A stretch of 64,000 nucleotides of DNA from Seminavis robusta (lineage: Eukaryota; Bacillariophyta; Bacillariophyceae; Naviculales; Naviculaceae): NCBI GenBank assembly GCA_903772945.1, contig CAICTM010000222.1, positions 1 to 64,000 of the forward strand, given 5' to 3'. The position numbers and the translations under genes were made by a program. How positions within the stretch are numbered: position 1 is the first letter of the stretch; each line of letters opens with the position of its first letter. Below the pieces are notes generated by a model that saw only the letters and a program-made list of their open reading frames with translations, was not told the origin of the DNA and did not search any database. Positions 33,365 through 44,891 of this stretch are shown here, piece after piece.

Positions 33365-36282
33365 ATGGATAACAGAACAACAACAGCAGCAGCTACCACA
33401 ACTGGCGCTGCCACAACAGCAACAGGAATGGGATGCCAAAGTCAACAGAGGAACTCGCAACAGAAGAGAGCATATCAACTCGCCTCCAACAACAACAACA
33501 GATCCAAGAGAGCCAGAGAAGAAGGACCCCAAACAACACTGGGAGGAGAGGTAGCAGAAGTCTTTGATCCACTCAAGAAGTGTGTCATCTGTAAGGCCAG
33601 ACATCTTGGTTTCAGAGTCCCAAAAAGATCACACCACGTTCTCTGTATTAAGAATACAGTAACAAGAGGAAGAGGAGATTTGAATGAGCTGACAATGGAA
33701 ACCATCAGAGAGAGCAGAAGACTTACAAGGTATTTCAGTGCTCCTCTTCCACTGAATGAGAGAGGAAGCTGGAAGCACTCAACAAAGGAGAATGGAGACG
33801 CCTTCTTTGCTGCTAGAACAAACACCGCCAAACCAAATCAGAGCCGACAACAGAAGAAATCCACAACCAACACAACTCCAGTAGCTCTTTGTCAAAAGGT
33901 AACCACTCTTGTAAATGATACTGCCTTTGTGAAACAGCACAAGACCAAAGGAGCACCACTGGCAATGCTAGCAATGGCACAAGTAGTGTCAGAATCCATT
34001 ATTCGGCCTAAGAATCAGGAGCTATTCAGACAACACCACTTCCAAGGACTCACCATGACAGTTCCCTCCACAGAGGAGCAATTCAAATCTCCACACTACC
34101 ACTCCATTGTTGGCCAGAAACTACTCCTTGTGGACTGGAATCGATGTGGAATTACTGTACCTTGTCCCGATGGAAGATGCTCTGGCCAACTCAAGAATGC
34201 GAGGCACAACTGGTCCAAGAACAAGACCTTGTTCCCTATCTTTGGCATCACTGGTCCTCCTTCTTGGTGTATAGTCATGTCCATGGTTTGTGGAAGCTGC
34301 AACAGAAGATTCGATGCCAACTCTGCAGAAGTGCTGGTCTCGATCCCAGACCATGCTTCATTGCTCTATCCAGTGGAGTCCAAGTATGCTCTACCTAACA
34401 AGGCTTGTCATTTGGAGCGAACAGCAACAGAAGTATTCGATTCTATCATGTTAACCTATGGAAATGGAGACCTATGCAGCCGACTCATCTACAATGCAAT
34501 CAACAGAGAGTATCTTAGCCATGATGTCTTACTTCTCATACTGGCAAGGAAGCGACACTGATCCTGATCCCTTTCTTCAAAAGGATGGCACTTACATACG
34601 ACAGTTTCCTCCTCTTGGTGACACCATCCGTGACATCTATGATGCTGGCTGTGCTTCAAACAGGAATCCGTGGAGGATCAGTGACAACCAAAGGCACACA
34701 AGAGAGATCCAAAGTGTCGAGTGCAACAAAGGAATCTTCTGCCAAGACCATACCTTTCAGGTGGTCAAGAACTACTCCAAGAGTCTTGGTGCTGGTGCTG
34801 TTTGGGATGCTGCCACAGAGACTGGTGAGATTGCATGTGCTGTTCTTGTTCCCACCACCAAGACAATCCACTTCTCCCATGCTGCCATGCAGCTAGCAAG
34901 GAGGAGCAACTTCAATCCAGCTGCCATGTACAGCGACACCTGGCCCCACAAGGATGACTATTGGGAGCTGCTCTTTCCAGGTATCGAGGGAAGACTTGGC
35001 CTGTTCCATTATGAGAAAAGGATTCTGTCAACTTTGAGGAAGGGTCACATTGATTACTTTCAAGCAATGGGAGACCTCTTGGACTGCCTCTATGAGTACT
35101 CACCAGATGACTATGAGAAGGTCCTCCATGCTTTGAAACATGGCCTCTTGTCCTCCAATGGCAAGCACTACTCCATGGCAGAGATCTCAGATATGCAAGC
35201 CTCCAAGGTCTTCAGAGCTAGGTACTCCAAGTATCTAAGGAAGAAGATGAGAGAACCAGAGACCATGAGACAGAAGTTGCAACAGTGGTTCTGCAAATAC
35301 AAGGTAACTGCCAGTGATGGTAGCCAGCCAGGACAGGGCCGACTGGATTCAGTCAAGAACTTTACCTTGTTTACTTCTGATACCAAGCCAGCAGTAGAGA
35401 ACTGCGTTGACAAAGCCGCTCACTTGGCTGATCCACTGCCTTTGGAAGACATGTATGACACGATCCTACCATCACCCAATTCCAAGCACAGCCTGCCAGA
35501 GTATCTGTCAAAGAGAGGAGAATCCAAACTGGAAGCATTCCATGACAAGTTTGCCTATTTTGGCAATAGTGGTATGAGGAGGTCTCTGGCTGATGCACTA
35601 AACCTTGCTGGAACAGCCAGATACAACCTCAAGATTAGACACAAGAGAGCCTTCCTGTCAAGAATCAGTCTGGCAGATAGGAGGTCAATTCCAGCTGGAT
35701 GGGAAAAGGTTGTTCCATACTGGAACCATTCAGAGTTGGCTTACCTCAATGAGCTAGCAGTGGCTGTGGGTCTCAATGAACCATTTCCTACTGCAGAGCT
35801 ACTGCCACAGGATAATGGAGAGAGGTTCTTTTCAGAGTTCATTGTTGCATTCAAACCACAGCGGCAGAAGTATGCTCCAAATTATTGTTGTCTTTGTGCA
35901 GCTTGCACTGGAGCACCACCGAGTCCACCAGCAATCGAGGCACCAAGTCCACCAGCAATCGATCCACCGACTGCAACAGCAATGGTTCCACCGCCGCCAC
36001 CACCACCACCGCCGCCGCCGCCACCACCACCACCTGCAGTGCCACAAAACAACAAATGCTTATGTTGGTAATTTGATTCTATACCAGCAACAACAACAAA
36101 TTCAAATGATGCAACTTGCCATGCAAATGCGGCAATTCCAACCCATACTGCTATATCCTTTCCAGCCACCTCCTCCACCGAATGGCTGCTGTCAGAGATA
36201 CTGCCAGTGGTTGATCAACAGGAGAGGAAGACCACCTCATGATGCCACCTGTCAAACTCGATTGAATGGATATCTGGCATAA
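33365..36282 (+). mobile_element. DUF6729-like transposase gene, frameshifted DNA transposon
   Basis: Plus-strand open frames run 33365-34561 and 34458-36071, with a third bit at about 36070-36282. The first encodes a Ser/Asn-rich leader, a C-V-I-C-K-A-R-H-L-G zinc-binding start, and a domain with C-P-D-G-R-C-S-G and C-G-S-C-N-R-R-F-D that resembles DUF6729, a zinc-ribbon region found in some eukaryotic transposases. The second has the body with Y-S-D-T-W-P-H-K-D-D-Y-W-E-L-L-F-P-G and G-L-F-H-Y-E-K-R-I, a likely DDE-type core. It then has C-C-L-C-A-A-C, and a run of about 18 prolines encoded by a CCA/CCG microsatellite. The third has a second Cys/His cluster (C-C-Q-R-Y-C ... H-D-A-T-C). Two frame changes, near 34510 and 36060, split the gene, so it looks inactive. 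Superfamily and ends are not established. Confidence 0.65.
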
Positions 36283-36342
36283 GAACAGCAATAAATATTT
36301 AGGTACATTCGATTCATTTCTAATTTAGCAAGTAACTTACAT

Positions 36343-37062
36343 TCAAAGTCCTTGTTGGTTGTTGCCATCAATAAACATAGCCAATTGGGGTCTCAGGCCT
36401 CCATGATACTGAAGGTCTTCCATGCACAACGTCACAAACTCATGATTCATCATACAATATTCCTTGAAGGAAAATTTGGGTTGGTACCACTGGATGCAAT
36501 ACCCATGCCAAGCATCCATGCAAATCTGGCCTTCAATGGAGCCCAAGTCATACTCCTCAGTGATCCTATCCTTTGCTAACCAATAGATGCACTCCATAAA
36601 GATGTCCTTCCTTTCACAGGGATGTGGACCCTCCAGCATTTCAGAAAGGGTAGCAACAACAGCACGGTACCATTGTGGACTATCCTGGCGTCCCCATTCA
36701 AACATGTAGTCCATGATGCCTGTCATATCAGGAGGAAGAGGCTTGCCTGCTCCTTGCAATATCAACTCCTCAAGAACCGTCACTTCCATGCTTGTTGTGG
36801 GCAAACAGAAGTTATCCTCCTCGTCGCTGTTGTACCCACAAATGACATACTTGCAGGTGAATCCATGCCTTGTTGCCCTCAGCTCATTGAATGGGTATCT
36901 GTTGACACTTTGCAGCCAGTTCGAGAAGCCTTGACTAGTAGAGATCCGCATGGTCGACAGTTGCTCGTTCGTCTTGCGCGATTGGTCGAGTTGTTGTTGT
37001 TGTGGATCGATCACTCCGTCGCTTCGATCGATAGAAGGACGACGTTCCATCGGTGGACGCAT
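36343..37062 (-). CDS. Unknown protein convergent with the transposase
   Basis: Single exon, 239 residues, ATG 37062. It has a Gln-rich N-terminus (Q-Q-Q-Q), then a region with Cys and aromatic residues: H-G-F-T-C-K-Y-V-I-C-G-Y, L-P-P-D-M-T-G-I-M-D-Y-M-F-E-W-G, C-E-R-K-D-I-F-M-E-C-I-Y-W-L-A-K and H-G-Y-C-I-Q-W-Y-Q-P-K-F. No known domain is recognised. Its 3' end is only 60 bp from the end of the transposase frames, and the upstream side carries a CAACAA repeat (37119-37190). It could be a second gene of the same transposon or an ordinary neighbour. Composition is like the transposase (Met/Trp/Cys present, few low-complexity runs). Confidence 0.55.
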   Translation of the reverse strand: MRPPMERRPSIDRSDGVIDPQQQQLDQSRKTNEQLSTMRISTSQGFSNWLQSVNRYPFNELRATRHGFTCKYVICGYNSDEEDNFCLPTTSMEVTVLEELILQGAGKPLPPDMTGIMDYMFEWGRQDSPQWYRAVVATLSEMLEGPHPCERKDIFMECIYWLAKDRITEEYDLGSIEGQICMDAWHGYCIQWYQPKFSFKEYCMMNHEFVTLCMEDLQYHGGLRPQLAMFIDGNNQQGL

Positions 37063-37892
37063 GGTAGAAGAACGGCGGATAGGATAGTCATTAGTAGCAT
37101 GCCATTGTCACCATTGTGGATAACAACAACAACAACAGCAACAACAACAACAACAGCTACAACAGCAACAGCAACAGCGACAACAACAACACCGAAACAA
37201 CACTTACCAGCGATTCGAATTTATGGGAGGGTTTGGTCCCAGCGAAGGAAAGGGAAAAGAAGCGAGCCAAGCCAGAAAGTAGCCGTTCCTTCATTCAAAA
37301 CGGATGGAGCCAATGTGAGACCAGTGCGATGATGATGCTATTTATGACGTATTTCTTGTTCTTCGGACGTCTTGCCCATGGGGGAAAGACCGGTCTTTGC
37401 CATTTCCCCTGTTTCCTTTAAGTAGATGAGAATGCGTTGGTGACTTCGAGTGCCGGAAGTGTGCTGACTGGCTCGCTGTTTGGGAATTGGGAATCAAACG
37501 CATAACCCTCTCCCTTTCTTTTTCTTTTTCCCTCCCCCGCGCTGCTGCCAAACCCCCCCATAATCTCATGAATGGGCTGTGGGCTGTGGGAGGCACTACT
37601 GGTCTAGCTCGCTAGCTAGGAACGTATTTGACAAGAGCAATAAAAATTGGATGTCCATGGGACAGCATTTGGAGGTATCTGGTACGGTATTGAAATGGAC
37701 CAGAAAGCATGCATGGCTGTCCCTGGGATGAACAAACTGTGATTTTGAAGGTGGTCACGTTCGTAGGCAAGAGAGAATGGATGCCATTGACGAGTGGCAT
37801 GCCATGGCCATTCCTTTATGCTAGTTCTCATAAAACACAAAGAAGCTGTTTGGAAGATAATAAATGGGTAGTTATGTAGAAACAAATATATA
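37063..37892. other. Gap with CAA/CAG microsatellite
   Basis: 37119-37190 is a CAACAACAG-type microsatellite. The rest is spacer, with a C-rich pyrimidine tract near 37510-37560. Minus-strand frames at 37616-37800 are not convincing and are probably 3' flank of the next gene. Confidence 0.4.
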
Positions 37893-39656
37893 TTATTGAC
37901 AATTGAAGCAAAATGGACCTCCCTGGGATAGTATTGGATCGGATGTGTTGGGGCAAGCGGTTCCCTCAAACATGCCAGTGGTGTTTGCATCCATGGGAAG
38001 AAGACTCGCCCATGCACATAGGTCTTGCTGAAAGGAGGAGGCTCCTTGGAATGCTCCTTGAAGCGACTCCATGCTAGACACATCCCAACTCGACAAATCC
38101 TGGTTGAATGCGCTGGCTCCTTGAAAGGCATTCTGGAGCGTCTTGACACTGGAAACGTTCCAGGATCCAATGGATTGATCAAAACTCGTAGCTCGTTGAA
38201 AGGTACTGTCCAAGTTCGTTAGAGACTGGGTATCCCAAGACGAGAGGAAGTCGTGCGAAGCGTCTTGTGGTTGTTCTGGCAACCAGACCGTATCCATAAA
38301 GAGTCCTTGAAAGGTAGTGACTCGTGCCACATTCCATTTGTGAATCCCCCATTCAGATGACATGGTTTGTACTCCACGAAAGACTTGCTCCATTCCTGCC
38401 ACTTTGGAGACGCCCCAACCACCCAGGTCAACGACAAAGTCTTGTGCCATTTCCCGAATGGCATCACTTTCGTGAGCTGTGACTTCCGAGCTTCGGGATC
38501 GGTCCGTTTGAAAGACACGGGACAAGTCTCGTACGTATCGGATACACCACTTGCCCATGGGCCAGCCAAAGCGTTCGGCGGCGTGGGAATCAGGGCTGTC
38601 GTCCAGGTAGTATTTATCCACGGTCTCTCGTAGTTCTTCGACCGAATGGACGCAATGAAAATATTGACCAGTTTCCGTAGTAGAGGCAGTGTCAAGATGG
38701 GGTCCGCTATTGTGGTCACTGTCCATACTACTATCATGATGCTGGTTGCTGCCCATTGTAGTAGAAGCCATCATTCCCTCTTCTTCGTCGACGTCGACAC
38801 TTGCCTTGTTTTGCACAGCGAGCAGGACAATGATAGCCACCAAGAGTAGAACAATGATCGCCGCGGCCAGTGGCACATACGGGGGCCTGCGGGGAGCGGT
38901 GGTGTCTTCTTCTTCTTGCGGCTTGGGCACTTCGTCCATTCTCTCTGCTACAACTAGCTCACTGTCATCCGCTCCTGTTGTTGTTTCCACCAACTGTGCT
39001 TCTATCAAATGACTACTATTGATGACTGCGTGATGGTCCACAACGACCGGAGAGCCTTCTTGTTCTACTAGAGCAGTGACCGCATTAGCGGTAGTAGCAG
39101 CATTCGTAGTACGGACCATGTCGGCCCGGTACGTTTGCACGGCATGAGCCCCCACACGACGCTCGGGAGGTCGTGGGCTCTCCTCGTCTTGTTCATCGTC
39201 ATCTCCTGGAATTGGCTGAATGTCCTCGGCTAGTTCTTGACCCTTTTGCACTCCGCGCACACAGGGAGGCACTAGAACGGCACGTGAGAATTCCACATCT
39301 GGTGCTGGTTCGTCCACGGTGAGGAGCTTGCCTTGTGCAGGATGTACCAAGCGTAACTTGGTTTCACTGATCGTGTCTTGGTGGTACTGGTACATGTTGT
39401 TGTAGTGCTCGTCGGCTCCGTCCTTGATCATGCTTATTGCCACCATGGCTGCTTCTTCTTCTTCGACCGCATCCGCTACCACCACTTGGCTATTATTCAT
39501 GTTCATCCCACCTGATTCCATCATCAAGTCTGCAATCAAGTCAACATCTACCTCCGAGTCATCCGCTGCTGTCGTCGTTGGTTCTTCCAATGCTTGCTCT
39601 TCTTTCGATGCCCTGACTTCGCCGTCGCTCTTGCCATTCTGGTCAGATACCACCAT
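37893..39656 (-). CDS. DUF285/BspA-like type II membrane protein (DUF285-C)
   Basis: Single exon, 587 residues, first ATG. The N-terminal 260 residues are strongly acidic and cytosolic, with V-G-A-H-A-V-Q-T-Y-R (168-177), H-L-I-E-A-Q-L-V (216-223) and E-L-V-V-A-E-R-M-D (233-241). One membrane span lies at about 261-282. The ectodomain has the same cap as the other copies (F-H-C-V-H-S-V-E-E-L, G-W-P-M-G-K-W-C-I), then six or so DUF285 repeats with F-D-Q-S-I-G-S-W-N-V-S-S-V and F-N-Q-D-L-S-S-W-D-V-S-S-M, and ends with C-P-N-T-S-D-P-I-L-S-Q-G-G-P-F-C-F-N-C-Q. It has fewer repeats than the A/B pair and the cytosolic region is unrelated outside the three motifs, so it is an older paralogue. Function unknown. 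Confidence 0.88.
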   Translation of the reverse strand: MVVSDQNGKSDGEVRASKEEQALEEPTTTAADDSEVDVDLIADLMMESGGMNMNNSQVVVADAVEEEEAAMVAISMIKDGADEHYNNMYQYHQDTISETKLRLVHPAQGKLLTVDEPAPDVEFSRAVLVPPCVRGVQKGQELAEDIQPIPGDDDEQDEESPRPPERRVGAHAVQTYRADMVRTTNAATTANAVTALVEQEGSPVVVDHHAVINSSHLIEAQLVETTTGADDSELVVAERMDEVPKPQEEEDTTAPRRPPYVPLAAAIIVLLLVAIIVLLAVQNKASVDVDEEEGMMASTTMGSNQHHDSSMDSDHNSGPHLDTASTTETGQYFHCVHSVEELRETVDKYYLDDSPDSHAAERFGWPMGKWCIRYVRDLSRVFQTDRSRSSEVTAHESDAIREMAQDFVVDLGGWGVSKVAGMEQVFRGVQTMSSEWGIHKWNVARVTTFQGLFMDTVWLPEQPQDASHDFLSSWDTQSLTNLDSTFQRATSFDQSIGSWNVSSVKTLQNAFQGASAFNQDLSSWDVSSMESLQGAFQGASSFQQDLCAWASLLPMDANTTGMFEGTACPNTSDPILSQGGPFCFNCQ

Positions 39657-40864
39657 GGTATGTTCAATATCTTACTGTAGTTAGCTACCGGTACCGATAT
39701 GTATGAAAGCCTTGAAAGCCTTGAAAGTTGGGTATACTGTACAATCTAGCTACCTGATATTAATAGTGCAATCAGATCAATGAATGAATGAATGAATGAG
39801 CAAGCTGGGATCAGTGCTACCAGTAGCTAGCTAGATAGTAGATAGCGGTACCGAGTACTCGTACTCAACAAAGTCCAACAGAGAGAAAGGGGAAAAGAAA
39901 GTGTTTGGCAATAGGGCAGGGCACGGCAGGGCAAGCCAAGGTGGAAGCACTGCAGGTTTTGCTTGAATCAATCTCTTTGCTCTTTGCGTACAACTTCCTT
40001 CTTGGGCAATGAGCAGCCAAAGCCAAAACCGCCTGAATTCTTGCGAGCTTTTCTTTGCGGACTCTAGCTTGACCATTATCTGGATGCTTGATGAGTGGAG
40101 TTATAGAAGAGATCATCAATCATGGTTTTCTATGTGAAAGAAAGACCTCAGTCACAGTTACGTTAAATGTATTAAAGGAAAATGTCTCTTGAAGTATATA
40201 GTAACTTGGAAGCCGCGTTAGTTCCCCAGTCTTTTTTTTGAAATAATGGTCAAAGTGATCTAAGCCATAAAGTCCCAGCGGCACGAGCCTGTGACTCACA
40301 AAGCTATTACAATTTACAATGGGCTTTATTAATACAGCTGTATCCATGCTGGAACTGAAGTAAGTGTCCAAGATATCTACGGTACCGTCCGGTTCAAAAG
40401 AAACAAGGAACAATATTATTTGTTTCGCAATGGCAATGCTATTAATTAATTAATTATTTGAAAACAGCGGCTTTAGACTTTTTTTGTTAGAGTAGATGAG
40501 TAGACGAGTAGACCTCTTACATCGTACATGCAGAGATAGATGCAGAGATATTTGATCCGAAGAATGAAGGAATGACTGTGATAGCCGATAGCCTTTGCGC
40601 GCTGTAGCCATGTAACATGTACATGTAATACAAAAGAGCCTTGGAGATTCAAAAGTCAACACAAGAACTGAATGAAACAGCTATGAAACACAGTTAGTTG
40701 GTACGGTAGCCATCGCCTTTTCAGCAAACTATTTTAACTATTTCGCGCGAGTGAGAGTAGCTTGACTACCCGTACGGTACGGAGTAGCAATCCGGCTTGT
40801 TCAAGGCAAATGCCAGGTTGCCCTCAACTACCAGCTAGCAGCTGAGGGCCTTTTGAACTTTATC

Positions 40865-40930
40865 TTGTGTGTGTGTGTGTTGTGTGTGTGGTGTGTGTGT
40901 GTGTGTGTTGTGTGTGTGTTGGTGTGGTGT
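40865..40930. repeat. (TG)n microsatellite
   Basis: Interrupted TG tract of about 65 bases. It directly precedes the 41-bp tandem repeat. The long Val/Cys-rich frame across it is an artefact of the repeat. Confidence 0.95.
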
Positions 40931-40936
40931 GTCGCG

Positions 40937-41059
40937 TACATATGGTGCGGTTTCCCTTGCAAGGTTAAGGCTACCGGTACATATGGTGCGGTTGCCCTTG
41001 CAAGGTTAAGGCTACCGGTACATATGGTGTGGTTTCCCTTACAAGGTTAAGGCTACTGG
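40937..41059. repeat. Three-copy 41-bp minisatellite
   Basis: Three head-to-tail units of exactly 41 bp at 40937-40977, 40978-41018 and 41019-41059. The unit begins TACATATGGTG and ends AAGGCTACCGG, so each junction creates a TACCGGTA palindrome. The copies differ at only a few bases. No coding role seen. Confidence 0.9.
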
Positions 41060-42255
41060 TCCAGAACCCTTCCTTGGCCTTTAGAAAAATGCAAGTTGAG
41101 GGCACTAGCCTCCGGCTGGCTGTCCTTTTTGGTTTTTGTATTAACGAGCCGATCCTGGAGTTGGCTTTTTGGCTTTACCCATCCGCCTGGTACTAGGCTC
41201 TAGCTAGTCTACCTAGCCAGGCTAGCTAGTCTAGCTAGTAGAGCCAACCAACAACTTCTTCCTTCCAGCTTCCAGCTTCAATTCGCTTGCAGTGAGTTTG
41301 CTTGGGCTGGTCTCTGATGAGTGCTGGGTGCTTCCGGTACATGCACTTGGGCAATTCTCAATACCGGTACATCTAACAACACCTAGTAGCCATCCACGCC
41401 GAGCACCTTTGTGGCTGGCTTCCAAAAGATGGGTTGCTTCGTGCACTACATGTACCGGTCCTGTATAGCATCCCTAAAGCTGGCCACGAAACCAATGATC
41501 AATCAGCCTTCACCGCCGCCGTTACGGTACACACGCAGAGTTTTACAAGAAGCCAAATGGCCAATCTAGATTAGATGCTGTGGACTGTGGAGCAAAAAGC
41601 AATGAGGATTCAATCCACTCCATCCTGATTCGATTCGTCATTCAATTCAATTATTTGTACGTCCACTTCAGTACACGGTAGCCACGTCAAGGAACTTACT
41701 TTTTGCTGGCTTTGGATTGCTGTTTGCTACAGGCGTGCACGGCTCGTCTAGTGTGGCCATCACAGCAGCCAATGTCGTTGTGTGTGTAACGGTCCTTGCT
41801 GGCTGGTTCTGCACTGCATAGTACGGTAGGGTGCCGAATACGGGATCTCAATCCCAGGCAGAGGCTCTGCAAGAACCTGGACACAGCAGCACTACGAAAC
41901 CATTAGGACTACCTAGTAGACTACATCTCACTACTACAATCAGCGCTGTGGCCGAATGCGGTTCCACAGCCAGGCTGGTGTGGAGTTCCTGACAACCGTG
42001 GTTCTTGCCCACACAGGTCAAAGATTGGGCGAGTGGCGACACACATAGTCAGCCAACCTGTTGCTCCGCCTCTCGAGATAAGTCCAGATGGGGGTGCAGG
42101 CCGGCTGTGCCTGTTCTGGCCCTTCATGCAAAGCAAACAATGAAGCAAACAATGAGGACTCCACTGCATGCTGATTCGATTCCAATATTTGTAATTCTAC
42201 TTGAGTAGACAGCTTGTAGCAAGCCAAACAAGCAAAAAGAAGACAGTTTCTATTA

Positions 42256-44113
42256 TTATGCTCCATGGTCATGGCAATTGAAACAAAATGGGCCACCGTC
42301 TTCCAGAACAGGATCGGACGTGTTGGGACATGCAGTCCCTTGAAACATGCCCGTCACATTGACAGTGGGTGGAAGCCGCTCCCCCCACGCACACAAATCT
42401 TGTGCAAAGGAGGATGCCCCTTGAAAGGCATACCGGAGATCCGACACTAACGATACATTCCAGTGTGCCAAATCCTGATCCAATGCCGTGGCACCTTGAA
42501 AGATGGAGTACATGGATGTCACGTTCGATACATCCCACACTCCAATCGGTTGGTTGAATCGTACCGCCGCGCCAAACGCCAACTCCATGTTGGTGACGGA
42601 CTGCACATTCCACGACGAAATGTCTTGATCAAAACTGGATGCCTTCCAAAAGATTTTGAGAAAGTTGACGGCACTACTCATATCCCAGGCGGACAAGTCT
42701 TCATTAAAGAGTGGTGCTCCTTCCGCAAAATGTCCCATATCAACGACGTTACCGGTATCCCAGTGGGACATGTTGGCGTGTGGAATGTTACTCCATCGCA
42801 CGAGTTGATTCAGTGTCTGGACGTTGGAGACGTCCCAGGCACCCAGATTCGGCGGATCATTGTCGGTTGGCCAGTGCGTATCGAGAAAGAGTGCCCGGAG
42901 ACTGAGCATGTTACTCGTATCCCAGTGTTGGATTCCCCACGCGGACGACATGTTTTGCACGCCTCGTAGCATTTCTTCGACATCGTGCGCTTGCGACATG
43001 TCCCAGTCACTGAGATCCGGTGCAAACTGTTTGGCCGCTTGCGTCAATTGTTCGTTGCGCGTAAAGTACTGCGGTCCTCGGGTACGACTGGTCTGAAAGA
43101 CATGAGCAAATCGGCGAATGTGAGTGACACACCACGTTCCCATGGGCCAACCGTATTGGAGTGAAACATTGGCAGTGGGACTGCCATCCAGCAGATAGGC
43201 ATCCACGGCATCCAATAGATCTTGTGTGGACTCAAAGCAACGACTGTCCTTGTTGTTGTTGGGCAGCTTTGGCTGGCTCTGTTTTTGCTGTTGCTGTTGC
43301 TGTAGCACTAGCATAATGACAATGGCCACCAAGAGCAAGATAATGACAATGGCAGCAGTGGCTTGTAGCATGTTTCTTCGTTTGGTATTGGCGGCCACGG
43401 TGGAAGCATCGGTGTGGGTACTGCGCACGTCTATTTCTTCGGCAATGACAATCATGACGTCGGTATCATTCGTAGCTGCCACTAGCTGCGCTTCAATGAG
43501 ACTTCGATCCGTCCCCAAGGAACTCACACTGGGTGGTGGAGGTGGTACAGGAATACCTGACATACCTGTTGTAGTATCCATAGTAGCAGTGGCCAAGGTG
43601 GCAAGTCTGGGGGTCTGAATGGAAAAGGCCCCAACATCTCGCCAATAGGGGGCACCGGTAGTACTGCTGAGGGTAGGAAGTGGCTGAACAGATCTCTGCG
43701 CTTGCAGGATCATTTGGGAAACATTCAGTTCAGTCAGGGCCTCTGCAGATGATACATGCATTCCTTTGGCAGTACCTGTACCTGTACAAGTGTCAGTACA
43801 GGTAGAAGAGGTAACATCCACATCACCATCAGTCAGTTCTTCTACTTGTGTTTCTTCTTCCACCATTAGAAATCCTTGGGCCTGAGCTATCAGAATGGAC
43901 TTCTTAGAGTCACAGTCACAGTCCTCCTCTGCACCATTGCTACTAGTACCTCCAGTACTACATGTACCATCACCTCCAGTAGTAGTACCGGTAGTATCCA
44001 CTGTACTGGTAGCGGCTTCTTCTGGATCTAGATCTGGATCTGATGCCTGCTCCTCCATATTATGTGTGGCACATATACCTGTACCCTCACTCACAACCTC
44101 ATTGGGGTTGCTG

Positions 44114-44145
<32 letters not shown>

Positions 44146-44148
44146 CAT
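42256..44148 (-). CDS. DUF285/BspA-like type II membrane protein (DUF285-D)
   Basis: Single exon, 630 residues from the first ATG. The protein begins with a run of about a dozen serines encoded by a GCT/CAG-type microsatellite (44118-44147), so length is likely to vary between alleles. The acidic cytosolic region contains V-G-A-F-S-I-Q-T-P-R (172-181), S-L-I-E-A-Q-L-V (216-223) and I-V-I-A-E-E-I-D (233-240). One span lies at about 261-283 and a Gln run follows it. The ectodomain has the cap (C-F-E-S-T-Q-D-L, Y-G-W-P-M-G-T-W-C-V-T), about eight DUF285 repeats such as W-D-V-S-N-V-T-S-M, and the terminal C-P-N-T-S-D-P-V-L-E-D-G-G-P-F-C-F-N-C. Composition is higher in GC than DUF285-A/B. Function unknown; a surface sensor or adhesin is inferred. 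Confidence 0.88.
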
Positions 44149-44891
44149 CCTAAGGCTGCTATCTGCTGTTTGCTTACTCTCTTACCACTCTATCAAGTGA
44201 AGCATAGAATATCTGATAGTAGCTAGCTGGCTAGAAGTAAGGGTGGCTTCGCGGTAGGCAATCATGAGAATGCCAGCGCTACACTCTGTTGCCTTCCATC
44301 TCTCGGCTTGGGAAATTCTTGCCGCAGCAGAGAACCCTTTCTGGTGCGAACCGGAAATTGAGAAGTGAATAGAAACTCAGTCACACAACAAAACCACCAA
44401 GATCAAGCTTGATTTAAATCCTAGTTGCCAGCAGTCAGACGATTTCTAGAAGAGTGAAAGAAATATTGACGTGTTCTCAGACTGTTCTGCTGGATCAATG
44501 GTTGCAGTTTTTTATCACGTGAGAAGCCGAGTTACTTAAAGATCCTATCGAGATCAGGTAAAAACTGTTTTCCTTGCCGTTACTTACTTGATCATCGAAA
44601 AGCCAGAAGAGCAGCTGGAAACAGAAGACTCAATCACGGAAGTTATAATCATGCAACTGCCGACCATTGCAAGAAGGGCAAGAACAGGGAGTGTCTATGG
44701 CAAGAAGGTTTGCAGAATCGAATCAGCCAAGGTGGTACTATACTGTATCAAATGCATAAACAACTGGCATGGGGCCGGAGCATAGTCCACGGTCCACGGG
44801 TGTTGTACTCCTACCGTACAGTATTGACGTGGCCAATCCATCTACAGTGAGGGACTAGCCGAGCTCTAGCTGCTTTGAACAATATCTCACC
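44149..44891. other. Divergent intergenic region
   Basis: Between the minus-strand DUF285-D and the plus-strand LRR relic. A short plus frame at 44588-44785 (65 codons) is not supported by any feature. Otherwise nothing seen. Confidence 0.35.

Larger units (their letters stand above)
39657..42255. other. Gap rich in simple and tandem repeats
   Basis: No gene. Holds a TGAA microsatellite (39779-39798), an ATTA run near 40441, a TG tract and a 41-bp minisatellite (listed separately), and repeated TACCGGTA/TACATGTA palindromes. 41595-41650 and 42140-42185 are imperfect direct repeats (AGCAAxxAATGAGGA ... CTGATTCGATTC). Confidence 0.5.

Noticed and set aside
34458-34561. Programmed ribosomal frameshift between the two transposase frames
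   Set aside because: No clear slippery site or stimulatory structure seen, and a second frame change near 36060 makes simple decay more likely.
35832-36178. Minus-strand Trp/Arg- and Gly/Val-rich ORFs
   Set aside because: They are the reverse of the CCA/CCG microsatellite that encodes the proline run of the transposase.
40853-41050. 65-codon plus-strand ORF rich in Val and Cys
   Set aside because: Product of the TG tract and the 41-bp minisatellite.
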